NCBI RefSeq assembly: GCF_013390595.1
Contig: NZ_JACAWV010000020.1
Location: forward strand, 153,032-217,031
Reading direction: 5' to 3'
Length of the DNA: 64,000 bases
Origin: Rhizobium sp. RM
GTDB taxonomy: Bacteria > Pseudomonadota > Alphaproteobacteria > Rhizobiales > Rhizobiaceae
The position numbers were made by a program, and so were the translations under genes. The notes beneath the pieces were generated by a model. That model searched no databases. It worked only from the letters and a program-made list of their open reading frames with translations, and had not been told where the DNA came from. Positions 1-8,165 of this stretch are shown one piece after another; the stretch's first letter is position 1, and each line of letters begins with the position of its first letter.

Positions 1-734
1 TGATCTTCCCCAACGAGGTCAATGATGTAGGCCATGGCATCAAGATAGTCTTCGACCGTTGCGTCGTTGCCGGCTGCAAGACCCGGCGCGAACAAGCTGA
101 CGCCGATGATTCCGCCCTTTTCGGCGCATGCCTTGAACAATTCGTCCGGCTTGTTGCGCTTCACGTCACGCAACGCGCGGGGCAACACATGCGAGATACA
201 GACAGGTGACTTGGATCGCTCGATCACATCTGCCGTCGTCCTGTCACCCACATGGCTGAGGTCGCAAAGCACACCAACGCGGTTCATTTCCGAGAGCACT
301 TCGCGCCCAAAACCGGTCAGGCCGCTATCGTTCTCTTCCAGGTATCCCGCTCCGGAATAGTTCTGGGTATTATAGGTCAACTGCATGATGCCGACGCCGA
401 GATCCTTGAAAATCTCGACATAATCCAGCTTGTCTTCGAGCGGCGAAGTATTCTGCCAGCCGATGATGATACCTGTCTTGTTTTCTTCCTTGGCGGCGTG
501 GATATCGGCAACAGTACGCACTGGTCGGATAATATCATCGTTTTCGCGCATAAAGCGCTTCCACTCGCTGACATAACCGACGCCTTCGCGGAAGTTTTCC
601 CAGATCACGCTCGACGCGTTTACTGCGGTCAGACCGCCCTTGCGCATGTCCTCGAATATCGACCGGCTCCACTGGCAGGTCTGCAGGCCATCGATCACGA
701 TGGCTTGGTCGTGGAGTTTTTGAGCATCGGTCAT
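1..734 (-). CDS. M19 (renal/membrane dipeptidase)-like protein, 3' end cut by window
   Basis: This is the N-terminal 244 residues of a protein of the peptidase M19 fold; the rest lies beyond position 1. It begins MTDAQKLHDQAIVIDG. It carries the family landmarks CDLSHVGD and VCISHV, which correspond to the two zinc-binding histidines. The HxD metal motif expected after the VIDG stretch is replaced by LQT (VIDGLQTCQW). The usual catalytic Glu region also reads GWQNTSPLED. It therefore belongs to a divergent subgroup whose metal site differs from classical dipeptidases, and the substrate is uncertain. Relatives of this type, as I recall, occur beside choline/dimethylglycine genes in pseudomonads. 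The ATG overlaps the TGA of the upstream isomerase-like gene (ATGA), so it is the third gene of a coupled operon. Confidence 0.75.
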   Translation of the reverse strand, partial: MTDAQKLHDQAIVIDGLQTCQWSRSIFEDMRKGGLTAVNASSVIWENFREGVGYVSEWKRFMRENDDIIRPVRTVADIHAAKEENKTGIIIGWQNTSPLEDKLDYVEIFKDLGVGIMQLTYNTQNYSGAGYLEENDSGLTGFGREVLSEMNRVGVLCDLSHVGDRTTADVIERSKSPVCISHVLPRALRDVKRNKPDELFKACAEKGGIIGVSLFAPGLAAGNDATVEDYLDAMAYIIDLVGED

Positions 735-1375
735 CGGAATGTCCTTACCGCAGATGGTGTCTGTTCTTGCTTGAGGGCCGCCAAGGCGCGGCCGGCGAAT
801 TCCAGTCTGTCCTGACCCCAGAACAATTCGCCGTTTACGACATATGTGGGCGTGCCGAAGATGCCGAGACGCTCCGCCTCCGCCAGATTACCGTGCCATT
901 CGGCAACGATGTCGTCGGGCTGAGGATCACGCACGAGCGCGGCGCCTTCGGGGCCAATAGTCGCCGTAGCAATGTCGCGCAACGTGTCGAGGTCGGCGAT
1001 ATCGCGTTCCTCCGCCCACAGGCCACGCTGGATTGCAAAGGAGAGGCTGATGGCATCGAGACCCGCCGTCTGTGCGGCGATGACGGTCTGTGCTGCTCGC
1101 TCTATGGTGGCACAGGGGTAGAATTTTGGTGTCAGGTTAAGGGGCATGTTGAGGTGCCGGCGCCAACGATCGAGCTCGACAGCATGGTACCGCTGTCGCG
1201 CGTCGGGACGCGTGCGCAGCGGAATGCCGCCATTGGCCTCGATGATGCGAATTGGGCGCAAGACAACCTCCGCACCATTCGCCTTTGCGATTTTAACCGC
1301 GTGCGGCGCACCGAAATAGGCCCAAGGCGAGGAGATGCCGTAGAATATCTCCAGTTTTACAGCCGTCTCAACCAT
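731..1375 (-). CDS. DsbA-family protein, 2-hydroxychromene-2-carboxylate isomerase-like
   Basis: A 214-residue thioredoxin-fold protein of the DsbA/HCCA-isomerase (kappa-GST-like) group. The N-terminus reads KLEIFYGISSPWAYFG, with Ser where DsbA has its first active-site Cys, as in glutathione-dependent HCCA isomerases. A helical insertion follows. The C-terminal part has IFGTPTYVVNGELFWGQDRL, carrying the cis-Pro loop and the last strand of the fold. I chose the ATG at 1375 because it gives a normal N-terminus and overlaps the upstream stop by 8 bases; longer in-frame starts run far into the flavoprotein gene. Family members isomerise aromatic ring-cleavage products or conjugate glutathione; the true substrate here is unknown. 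It is translationally coupled to the flavoprotein upstream and the M19-like protein downstream. Confidence 0.8.
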   Translation of the reverse strand: MVETAVKLEIFYGISSPWAYFGAPHAVKIAKANGAEVVLRPIRIIEANGGIPLRTRPDARQRYHAVELDRWRRHLNMPLNLTPKFYPCATIERAAQTVIAAQTAGLDAISLSFAIQRGLWAEERDIADLDTLRDIATATIGPEGAALVRDPQPDDIVAEWHGNLAEAERLGIFGTPTYVVNGELFWGQDRLEFAGRALAALKQEQTPSAVRTFR

Positions 1376-2864
1376 TTGCGGTCTCCTGTTCTTGATTTTC
1401 ATCCGCGTCGAGCCATTCGTCGCCAATGATTTCCGAGACGTCGTGGCCCATGAATGTCTCGAGATGGCGGTAGCGATCTTCGACGAAGAGTGAACGGGCG
1501 ATGCCTTCGGCCAGCCGCTCGGCACCGTGGCTGACGGAAGGGATGCCGCTGGTGATCTTGCCGTGAGAAGGAACCGCCGGGTATGCGAAGCAATAGATGT
1601 GTGAAATTGTCTCCGCTTCCGCAGCGCTGAGGTCAGGCTTGGGCAGAAACTCGAACGATGGCCCGAGATAGGGATAGATACCCAGCGCCTCGTTCCGGTT
1701 ATGTGCCGGTGGCTGATAGACATCGCGCCATAAAAGGACGCGGTCCTGAAGAGCCGTGAATTCGGGCCGTTGTGCAAAATTGACGTCGAATCCCGTCGCG
1801 AAAATGATGATGTCGACCGTATAGCGGCCTTTGGGGGTGCAGATTTCCACGGCGTCGTTGGTTTGCGTCAGTGCGTTTATGGGGCTGCCAAGGTGGAAAA
1901 ATGCATTCTTATGGCGCGACACGCGAAGAACGCTGTGACGCGGCGGTGGAATTTGTGTGCGCTCGGCTTCTGTCATGAAGGTCCAACGATCTTCGTCCGG
2001 CAGGCCGATAAAACCGTGTGTCATGCCAAGACCGGCAACGCCTCCAAACTTCTCGACGCGGGGAATATCCTGACGCCGTATAAAGAGATCGACGCTCGCC
2101 GCACCCGCCTCTAGTGCTGATGCAGCATTATCCATGGCTGAAGCTCCGGCCCCGACGACGGCGACACGCTTTCCACGTAATGTCGAGATATCGAACACAT
2201 CACCGCTATGGCGGATAAAACGGGCTGGAACGGTCGCCGCGACGTCCGGCAGTCGTGGTGCGCCAAGGCCATCCAGACCGGTGGCAAGAATGACGCGTCG
2301 CGCCAATACGCGCTGGCTTCCTGTTTCTCCACCGAAATCGAGTTCCAGCAGTCCGTCATGCCGGATTGCCAGGTTTTCGAGTGCTTGGTCATTGCTCACA
2401 GGCAGGGTCAGAACACGTCTGTACCACACCATGTATTCCATCCACATTTCACGCGGAATAAGCTGCATGGCCTCGAAGGCCTGTCCACCAAACTGGGCTT
2501 CGTACCATGCGCGGAAGGTTAGCGATGGAATACCAAGCGCCGGGCCTGCAAGTTCCTTGCGCGTACGCAGTGTTTCCATACGCGCCGACGTGATCCACGG
2601 CCCTTCCTGGCCAGCGGGAGCCTTGTCGAAAGCCCGGACATTGTTCATGCCGGTGAAAAGCAAGGCAGCAAGGGCCGTCAGGCCGCAAAGTCCCGCCCCA
2701 ATCACCGCAACATCAAGAACGTGATCTTCAGCAGAGTTCGTCTCAGGAACCCACGACCGTGCCGGTCGCTCAAGCAGCTGCAATTCATAGGCAAGCCTTT
2801 CCTCAAGCGCCTTCAGCCCGAAGGATCTTTCCTGTGAACGGCTTGTCCCGTAATCGTCAATCAT
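1368..2864 (-). CDS. FAD/NAD(P)-binding monooxygenase-like oxidoreductase
   Basis: A 498-residue flavoprotein related to flavin-containing and Baeyer-Villiger type monooxygenases. A first Rossmann motif, VAVIGAGLCGLTAL, lies near residues 53-66 (FAD). A second, VAVVGAGASAMDNA, lies near residue 215 (NADPH). There are ATG-type motifs in ILATGLDG and IIFATGFDV. It has no signal peptide or membrane segment, so it should be cytoplasmic. It is the first gene of a three-gene operon with the DsbA-like and M19-like proteins. That grouping suggests oxidation, isomerisation and hydrolysis of one imported compound, but the compound is not identifiable from sequence. The N-terminal 50 residues are an extension before the FAD fold. 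Confidence 0.8.
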   Translation of the reverse strand: MIDDYGTSRSQERSFGLKALEERLAYELQLLERPARSWVPETNSAEDHVLDVAVIGAGLCGLTALAALLFTGMNNVRAFDKAPAGQEGPWITSARMETLRTRKELAGPALGIPSLTFRAWYEAQFGGQAFEAMQLIPREMWMEYMVWYRRVLTLPVSNDQALENLAIRHDGLLELDFGGETGSQRVLARRVILATGLDGLGAPRLPDVAATVPARFIRHSGDVFDISTLRGKRVAVVGAGASAMDNAASALEAGAASVDLFIRRQDIPRVEKFGGVAGLGMTHGFIGLPDEDRWTFMTEAERTQIPPPRHSVLRVSRHKNAFFHLGSPINALTQTNDAVEICTPKGRYTVDIIIFATGFDVNFAQRPEFTALQDRVLLWRDVYQPPAHNRNEALGIYPYLGPSFEFLPKPDLSAAEAETISHIYCFAYPAVPSHGKITSGIPSVSHGAERLAEGIARSLFVEDRYRHLETFMGHDVSEIIGDEWLDADENQEQETANG

Positions 2865-3149
2865 GCTTTTTCTGCATTTATCAATGTAATGAATTCTATT
2901 TACGCATCATAAGAACCACAGAACGCCGATCCCGGGAAGCAAAAATCTTCTAATAATTGGCCGTTTCAGGCAAAAAATAAGGCGCTGAACATTTTGTGGG
3001 CACATGCCGCCCTCCATGATGATCCGCGCGGTAAGGTAGGACTTGGTCAACCACGCGCGTTGTTAACGCGCGATCAACTTAAAATATTCACTGACTGTTT
3101 TTGAGCTCGCCCTATCCTTGCGTTATTCAACTACAGGAAAAATCGCGAC
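2865..3149. promoter_or_regulatory. Divergent promoter region with a perfect 8-bp inverted repeat
   Basis: The 285-base gap between the flavoprotein operon (leftward) and the receptor-like gene (rightward) holds no ORF that looks real. At 3054-3072 lies CGCGCGTT-GTT-AACGCGCG, a perfect 8-bp inverted repeat about 80 bases before the GTG start at 3150. It could be an operator or a leader hairpin. No strong sigma-70 hexamers are obvious. Confidence 0.4.
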
Positions 3150-4880
3150 GTGAGACATCTATCAAAAGCTGAAACGCACGACCCGCAGGCCTATTTGACC
3201 GAGCGTCTGGCGCTTGCGCAGTCTCGCATCGAGCAAACATTCCTTGATGGCGGTTCGGTCCTCGTCTCAGTCATGGAAATCCTGAGCGAGCTCATCGCGA
3301 TCCTGGATCGCATGACCGGCTCCATGGATGGCGATACCGCCGGTACGGCAGTGTCCAACATGCAAAAGACGGTGGAGGAGCTCATCCGTCTTCCCGAAAT
3401 GGAAAACGCACGGCAAGCAGCATTCACTGAAATGAGCACGCTTTGCAAATCCTCGAACGGCCATGTCGACGATATCAAGGAGACTATCCGCTATTTGAAA
3501 ACCTTCGCAGTCACCGTGAAGATCACGGGCGCGGGTATCTCCGAGTTTTCCGCTTTTGCCGAGGAAATACGAGAGCGTATTCATTTCGGAGGCGATGAAG
3601 TTGCCAAATTTGCGCAATATCTCGATCTCATGGATAAGCAGCTCGCCAAAGCGCGTGATGTTTCGTCCGCTATCGGGGTGGATTTCGAAGCGACGATCCC
3701 GGAAATTGTCGGAGGGTTGAAGACCAATGCGGGTCGCATCGGTGACCAACATCGCGATATGACGGCGATGGCATCCAAGGTGAAGTCGATTGCACAGGGC
3801 GTACAGGTCAAGATCGGATCGACACTCTCTTCGCTGCAGATCGGCGACATAACCCGCCAGCGCATCGAGCATGTGAATACAACACTGGCTCTTTTCGACG
3901 AGTATCGGCGCTCAGAGGAAGCAATGGTGCTGAGCGCTGCCGAAATGGATGCCTTAAGTGATACGGTGTTCGAGCTGGTTCGCGCGCAGATCGACGAAAC
4001 AGCTGCAACCTTCCAACAGGATTGTCGCAAGATTTTTGCTGGAATCGCAAGCTTTGCCGATGATGCCGCCAACATTCTCTCTCTCCGCGATCGGCTGGTG
4101 GAAGATGCGGACAAGGACGGCGGCAGCGCGCTTCAACTGCTTGAAAGAGATATCGCCAAGGCGTGCAATCTCGCAGGTCGCGTGCAGGAGAGTATGGTTG
4201 AAGCTAACGCGGCCGTCTCATCGGTGACCGGTACGGCGCAGGATCTCTTGCAGGGCATCGAGGTTCTAAGGTCCATCAAAACCGAAATTCACTACATGGC
4301 GCTGAACTCCAACCTGCGTTGCTCAAAGCTGGGTGACGAGGGACGTTCGGTCAATGTTGTCAGCGCTGAGCTTCGGGTCTTCGCCGACAAGCTGGAGACA
4401 CCTGCAGACGCAATCGTTGGCGATCTTCGCCGGATCGAGGCGGCGATTGCCGATCTGGCTGGCGAAAAACAGAGCTCCGCAGATCTGCGCGAACCGTTGA
4501 ATGAGGCGCTTGACGCAGTCAGCCAGGCAAAGATCCAGATGGAAACCGGTCTGCGGGATCTGGCGGAAGAAGGGCAGGCGGTTTTCAGCCGTATCAGCGC
4601 CGCCGTGGTGAAGCTTGATTTTGAGAGCGAGCTTGGCAACGTTCTGGAAGAATGCAGGCAAATTGCCGGGGATATCGCTGTTACCAGCGCTCAGGATATA
4701 ACGGCATTCGCAGAAAAGATCCTTCCCTTATCGTCTCGCATCTACAAGATCTATACAATGGCACAGGAGCGCGACGTCCATATGCACTACCTGCCGGTCG
4801 ATCTCGCGTCCGGCCCGAAAGAGCTGATGACTACAGCCTCGGATGACGACGACGATCTGTTCGCCGACGCGCTTTTCTAG
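3150..4880 (+). CDS. Soluble chemoreceptor-like coiled-coil protein with degenerate signalling tip
   Basis: A 576-residue, largely helical protein with no membrane segment or recognisable sensor domain. The region IHYMALNSNLRCSKLGDEG followed by RSVNVVSAELRVFADKLE (about residues 380-415) aligns with the receptor hairpin tip [12 protein letters not shown]...[16 protein letters not shown] of the real MCP in this window. The conserved contact residues for CheA/CheW are mostly replaced. The C-terminus is very acidic and ends DDDDDLFADALF. The GTG start at 3150 follows an AGGA at a long spacing. It converges on the ParA-type ATPase gene with only 12 bases between the stop codons. I infer a cytoplasmic scaffold or adaptor of the chemotaxis array, possibly the ParA partner. 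It could instead be an unrelated coiled-coil protein. Confidence 0.6.
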   Translation: MRHLSKAETHDPQAYLTERLALAQSRIEQTFLDGGSVLVSVMEILSELIAILDRMTGSMDGDTAGTAVSNMQKTVEELIRLPEMENARQAAFTEMSTLCKSSNGHVDDIKETIRYLKTFAVTVKITGAGISEFSAFAEEIRERIHFGGDEVAKFAQYLDLMDKQLAKARDVSSAIGVDFEATIPEIVGGLKTNAGRIGDQHRDMTAMASKVKSIAQGVQVKIGSTLSSLQIGDITRQRIEHVNTTLALFDEYRRSEEAMVLSAAEMDALSDTVFELVRAQIDETAATFQQDCRKIFAGIASFADDAANILSLRDRLVEDADKDGGSALQLLERDIAKACNLAGRVQESMVEANAAVSSVTGTAQDLLQGIEVLRSIKTEIHYMALNSNLRCSKLGDEGRSVNVVSAELRVFADKLETPADAIVGDLRRIEAAIADLAGEKQSSADLREPLNEALDAVSQAKIQMETGLRDLAEEGQAVFSRISAAVVKLDFESELGNVLEECRQIAGDIAVTSAQDITAFAEKILPLSSRIYKIYTMAQERDVHMHYLPVDLASGPKELMTTASDDDDDLFADALF

Positions 4881-4892
4881 AATTTCCTTGTT

Positions 4893-5594
4893 TCAGGCCG
4901 CCTGCATCAGTTTGCTGGCGGTCTCCTTCTCTGAAGCTTCAAGCAACCGCAGAACTTCGTCTGCGAAAGCGCCTGCATTTCTGAGGGCCTTGTCGAGGTT
5001 GCTGACAGTGCCTGAATTCATCGTGTGCAAGCATCCATCGAACTCGAACATATCTCTGAATGCCGATCTCTCGAAGATCGGCGTATCGAGGACACGGACA
5101 TTCCTTTGTGCCAGGAGTTCGCGTGCGGCCAGCAGGGCACGCGTGGTGACAAGCGGATTAACGCGGGTCAGGACGACCGAATGCTCGATCCGGATATTTG
5201 CTTTTTCATAGAGGTAGCGCAGCAGTTCAAGAACTTGTGCGCCACCCTGAGCATCCATCGTGCTGCCCTGTACGGGAATAATTACGTGGTTAGAAAGGCC
5301 GATCGCCGTTGCCAGCAATGGTGATTGGGCGCCCGGCAGATCGATGAGGATGTGGTCGAACGCGCGCCGGCTATCGAGGACATGCTGTTGAAGTGTCGTC
5401 GCGGTCACATAGGTGATGACTGAAAATTCGACTTTGGCGTCGGCTTTTTCGCGCCAGCGGGATATCCAGCGTTGCGGATCGGTATCGATCACGCAGACCC
5501 GCGACCCGCGCCGGGCCAGTTCGGACGCCAGCAGCAACACAGCAGTTGTTTTGCCTGCGCCGCCTTTGGTGTTCGCGAAGGTGATAACTGGCAT
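4893..5594 (-). CDS. ParA/MinD-type ATPase beside chemotaxis operon
   Basis: A 233-residue deviant-Walker ATPase. The N-terminus MPVITFANTKGGAGKTT has the signature lysine and P-loop at residues 10-17. A D-T-D-P-Q motif (residues 37-41) is followed by RWISRWRE, the pattern seen in VirC1 and plasmid ParA relatives of agrobacteria. ILIDLPG is the Walker B region. It lies 116 bases after cheB on the same strand and could be read through from the chemotaxis operon or have its own promoter. No parB or parS site is seen, so plasmid or chromosome partition is unlikely. ParA relatives in che loci (ParC in Vibrio, PpfA in Rhodobacter) position chemoreceptor arrays, and I infer a similar role here. Confidence 0.8.
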   Translation of the reverse strand: MPVITFANTKGGAGKTTAVLLLASELARRGSRVCVIDTDPQRWISRWREKADAKVEFSVITYVTATTLQQHVLDSRRAFDHILIDLPGAQSPLLATAIGLSNHVIIPVQGSTMDAQGGAQVLELLRYLYEKANIRIEHSVVLTRVNPLVTTRALLAARELLAQRNVRVLDTPIFERSAFRDMFEFDGCLHTMNSGTVSNLDKALRNAGAFADEVLRLLEASEKETASKLMQAA

Positions 5595-5710
5595 GGCATG
5601 ACCCGGAAGATTGGTCGGAGACAGTCATGCCTCGCTCAACGCACCTGTTGCATGGTGTTGCCAGCATCATTGGCGAGTTTGGTTAACGCTGGGTAAAACA
5701 GTCGGCGATA

Positions 5711-6799
5711 TTAACGACGGCGATCCTCTGCCAGGATTTCCTGCGCAATCTTGTCGAGGTGAAGGATCTTGTCGACACCGCCATGTGCAATTGCTTCCTT
5801 GGGCATGCCGAAGACGACGGACGATGCTTCGTCCTGAGCAACTGTGAAAGCACCGGCCTGATGCATCTCCAACATGCCGCGAGCACCGTCGTCGCCCATG
5901 CCGGTCATGATGATACCCATTGCATTTGCCCCTGCCGCGCGTGCGGATGAGCGAAACAGGACGTCGACAGATGGGCGATGCCGTGAAACGAGAGGACCGC
6001 TGCGAATTGAGACACGGTAACGGGCTCCTTGCCGTTCCAGCAGCATGTGCTTGTCGCCCGGCGCAATCAGCACATGGCCACGCAAAACCGGGTCACCGTC
6101 CTCTGCTTCCTTGATTTCCACATCGCACAAGCTGTTTAGACGCTTTGCAAAGGCTGCGGTGAATTTCTCCGGCATATGCTGGACGATAACCATACCGGGA
6201 GAGTTTGCCGGTAGCCTCATGAGCATTTCACGCAACGCTTCTGTCCCGCCCGTGGACGCACCGACACATATCACCATTTCTGTGGTCCGCGCCATCGCCT
6301 TGCCCGACGGGGGCGGCAGCACGGCATCGGCCGTCAGTTTGGCGAGGGGACCGCTGGCTGAGGCTGATCGGAGGGCAGGGCGTGCATTTCCGACGCGGGC
6401 ATGGGCAGCACTTTTGACGACTTCGCAGATGCGGGAAGCCTGCTCGGCAAGATGATCTGCCGCAGCGATTTTTGGTTTGAGAATGATGTCGACAGCACCC
6501 GCTTCCAGAGCCTGCAGCAGTGTTTCCGATCCGGCTTCCGTCAATGACGAGCACATGACCACCGGGATTGGTTTTTGCGACATGATCTTGCGCAGAAAAG
6601 TAATGCCGTCCATGCGTGGCATCTCCACGTCGAGCGTAATGACGTCTGGGATTTCTTCCTGGATACGCTTGGCCGCGACAAAGGGATCAGATGCGGCTCC
6701 GATCACTTCGATCTTTGGGTCGCTCTCTAGAACCTGCGTCAAGGTCTGCCTGACGCTGGCAGAATCGTCGACAATAAGGACGCGGATCTTTTTCGACAT
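5711..6799 (-). CDS. cheB: Chemotaxis methylesterase/deamidase CheB
   Basis: A 362-residue two-domain protein. The receiver domain (1-120) has the acidic pair DD at 11-12, phospho-acceptor D57 ([11 protein letters not shown]) and the conserved K of LKPK. The methylesterase domain starts near 172, with catalytic S182 ([11 protein letters not shown]), H208 (VIVQHMP) and D304 ([11 protein letters not shown]). It removes methyl groups from, and deamidates, receptor glutamyl sites after phosphorylation by CheA. The start at 6799 gives the canonical N-terminus and lies 11 bases after the cheR stop. There is no NWETF-type tether on the receptor encoded here. Confidence 0.96.
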   Translation of the reverse strand: MSKKIRVLIVDDSASVRQTLTQVLESDPKIEVIGAASDPFVAAKRIQEEIPDVITLDVEMPRMDGITFLRKIMSQKPIPVVMCSSLTEAGSETLLQALEAGAVDIILKPKIAAADHLAEQASRICEVVKSAAHARVGNARPALRSASASGPLAKLTADAVLPPPSGKAMARTTEMVICVGASTGGTEALREMLMRLPANSPGMVIVQHMPEKFTAAFAKRLNSLCDVEIKEAEDGDPVLRGHVLIAPGDKHMLLERQGARYRVSIRSGPLVSRHRPSVDVLFRSSARAAGANAMGIIMTGMGDDGARGMLEMHQAGAFTVAQDEASSVVFGMPKEAIAHGGVDKILHLDKIAQEILAEDRRR

Positions 6800-6810
6800 G
6801 GTGCCCGCCG

Positions 6811-7671
6811 TTACTGTTTCTTGAAAACGGTATTGGCGACCTGACGTAACGGCAGGTCGATACCGGTTATGGTTTCGGAATGGCCGATGAAAAGATAGCC
6901 TCCCGGCACCAGGCGACGGCATAATTCGGTCAGCACATGTGTCTGTGTTTTCTTGTCGAAATATATCAAAACGTTACGGCAGAAAATAAGCTGCACTGCA
7001 TCGCCGATCTGATACGTCTTATCCATAAGATTAAGACGAGCGAAGCCGATTTTTGACCGCAACCTTGGAACAATCCTCACGTCCCGACGACCAGCGTCGA
7101 CCGGGCGCATGACGTATTTGCGCATCATTTCTGCGGGAACCGGATCGAGAAGCTCACGGGCATAGATGCCACTATGGGCTTTCCTGAGTACGTCGGTGGA
7201 GAGATCGGTGGCGAGGATGCTAAAGTTGCTAATCACCTGTTTATCGAGAGCTTCGGACAGCACCATCGCCATTGTATAAGGCTCTGCGCCTGTCGAGCAG
7301 GCAGAACTCCAGGCTCTAATACGATTGTGACCCTCACTCACCAATGCCGGTAAGGCGAACTTTTCCAGGTAGTCGAAATGGTTCGGTTCGCGGAAGAAAT
7401 CCGTCTTGTTTGTGGTCACCACGTCGATCAGATAGATTGCTTCTTCTTCCAGCCCGTCTTCACGGAACAGAAAGTTGCAATATTCGCCGAAGGTGGCATG
7501 GCCTGTGGCGCGCAGGCGCTTTCGCAAACGTCCCTCAAGCATCGTGCGCTTGGTATCGGGCATTTTTATGCCGCTGTAATTGTAGATGTATTCGGCGAGC
7601 AGCTTGAAATCCCGCTGGCTCAATCCGTCGTAAGCAGCGGCGGACGCATTCACGGAAACGGCTCCCCTCAT
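6811..7671 (-). CDS. cheR: Chemotaxis protein methyltransferase CheR
   Basis: A 286-residue SAM-dependent methyltransferase for receptor glutamates. An all-alpha N-terminal CheR domain (about 15-75) is followed by the catalytic domain with [16 protein letters not shown] (SAM site), ILATDLS (acidic ribose-binding residue) and [11 protein letters not shown]. The final segment [13 protein letters not shown] is typical. The ATG overlaps the stop of the upstream cheW (ATGA), showing translational coupling. Length matches the family norm. Confidence 0.96.
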   Translation of the reverse strand: MRGAVSVNASAAAYDGLSQRDFKLLAEYIYNYSGIKMPDTKRTMLEGRLRKRLRATGHATFGEYCNFLFREDGLEEEAIYLIDVVTTNKTDFFREPNHFDYLEKFALPALVSEGHNRIRAWSSACSTGAEPYTMAMVLSEALDKQVISNFSILATDLSTDVLRKAHSGIYARELLDPVPAEMMRKYVMRPVDAGRRDVRIVPRLRSKIGFARLNLMDKTYQIGDAVQLIFCRNVLIYFDKKTQTHVLTELCRRLVPGGYLFIGHSETITGIDLPLRQVANTVFKKQ

Positions 7672-8165
7672 GCTGCTTGGACCGGTTTGCCACTCTGCCG
7701 GGCAAGGGCGCTCTCTTCATCCGAAAACAGTTTTGCCAGGTCGATGATGACAACAAAGTCACCCTCTCGACGCACGACGCTGGCAATATAGTCGCAGTTC
7801 CATTGAACACCGATGTCGGGCGCGGATTCCATCTGGTCGCGGCCGAAAGGCGTTACCTCGAACACCTTGTCCGCCACGAGACCAACCGCAAGTGTCCGGG
7901 TCGGGAAGGGGATATCCAACACCAGCACACGCGTATGGGTGGTCCTCACGCTGCGGCTCATCCCGAGCCGCAGGCGAAGGTCGATGATGGGCACGCCCTG
8001 CCCACGCACGTCTCTCAGACCCAGCAGATATTCGGGGCTGTAAGGGATTTTGAAAGTATCCTCGTAGTCGAGAATTTCACGAACGACAGTCACAGGAACC
8101 GCGAAGACTTCCTCGCCGAGGCTGAACGTCACAAACTGGAAATCGGAGGACGTGCTGGTCATCAT
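7668..8165 (-). CDS. cheW: CheW-type coupling protein (second copy)
   Basis: A 165-residue CheW domain: FVTFSLGEEVFAVPV at the start, IPYSPEYLLGLRDVRGQGVPIIDLRLRLGM in the first subdomain, and a final IIDLAKLFS. It bridges receptor and CheA in the cytoplasmic array. It differs clearly from the other CheW at 9987-10532, including in the GLRDVRG loop (VINFRG there). The two may sit in different array positions or serve different receptors. Start choice: two adjacent ATGs (8165 and 8162). The first overlaps the receptor stop as TGATG. Confidence 0.92.
   Translation of the reverse strand: MMTSTSSDFQFVTFSLGEEVFAVPVTVVREILDYEDTFKIPYSPEYLLGLRDVRGQGVPIIDLRLRLGMSRSVRTTHTRVLVLDIPFPTRTLAVGLVADKVFEVTPFGRDQMESAPDIGVQWNCDYIASVVRREGDFVVIIDLAKLFSDEESALARQSGKPVQAA

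Noticed and set aside
4893..5594. ParA as a plasmid or chromosome partition gene
   Set aside because: No parB, no parS-like repeats and no replication gene nearby; the context is chemotaxis.
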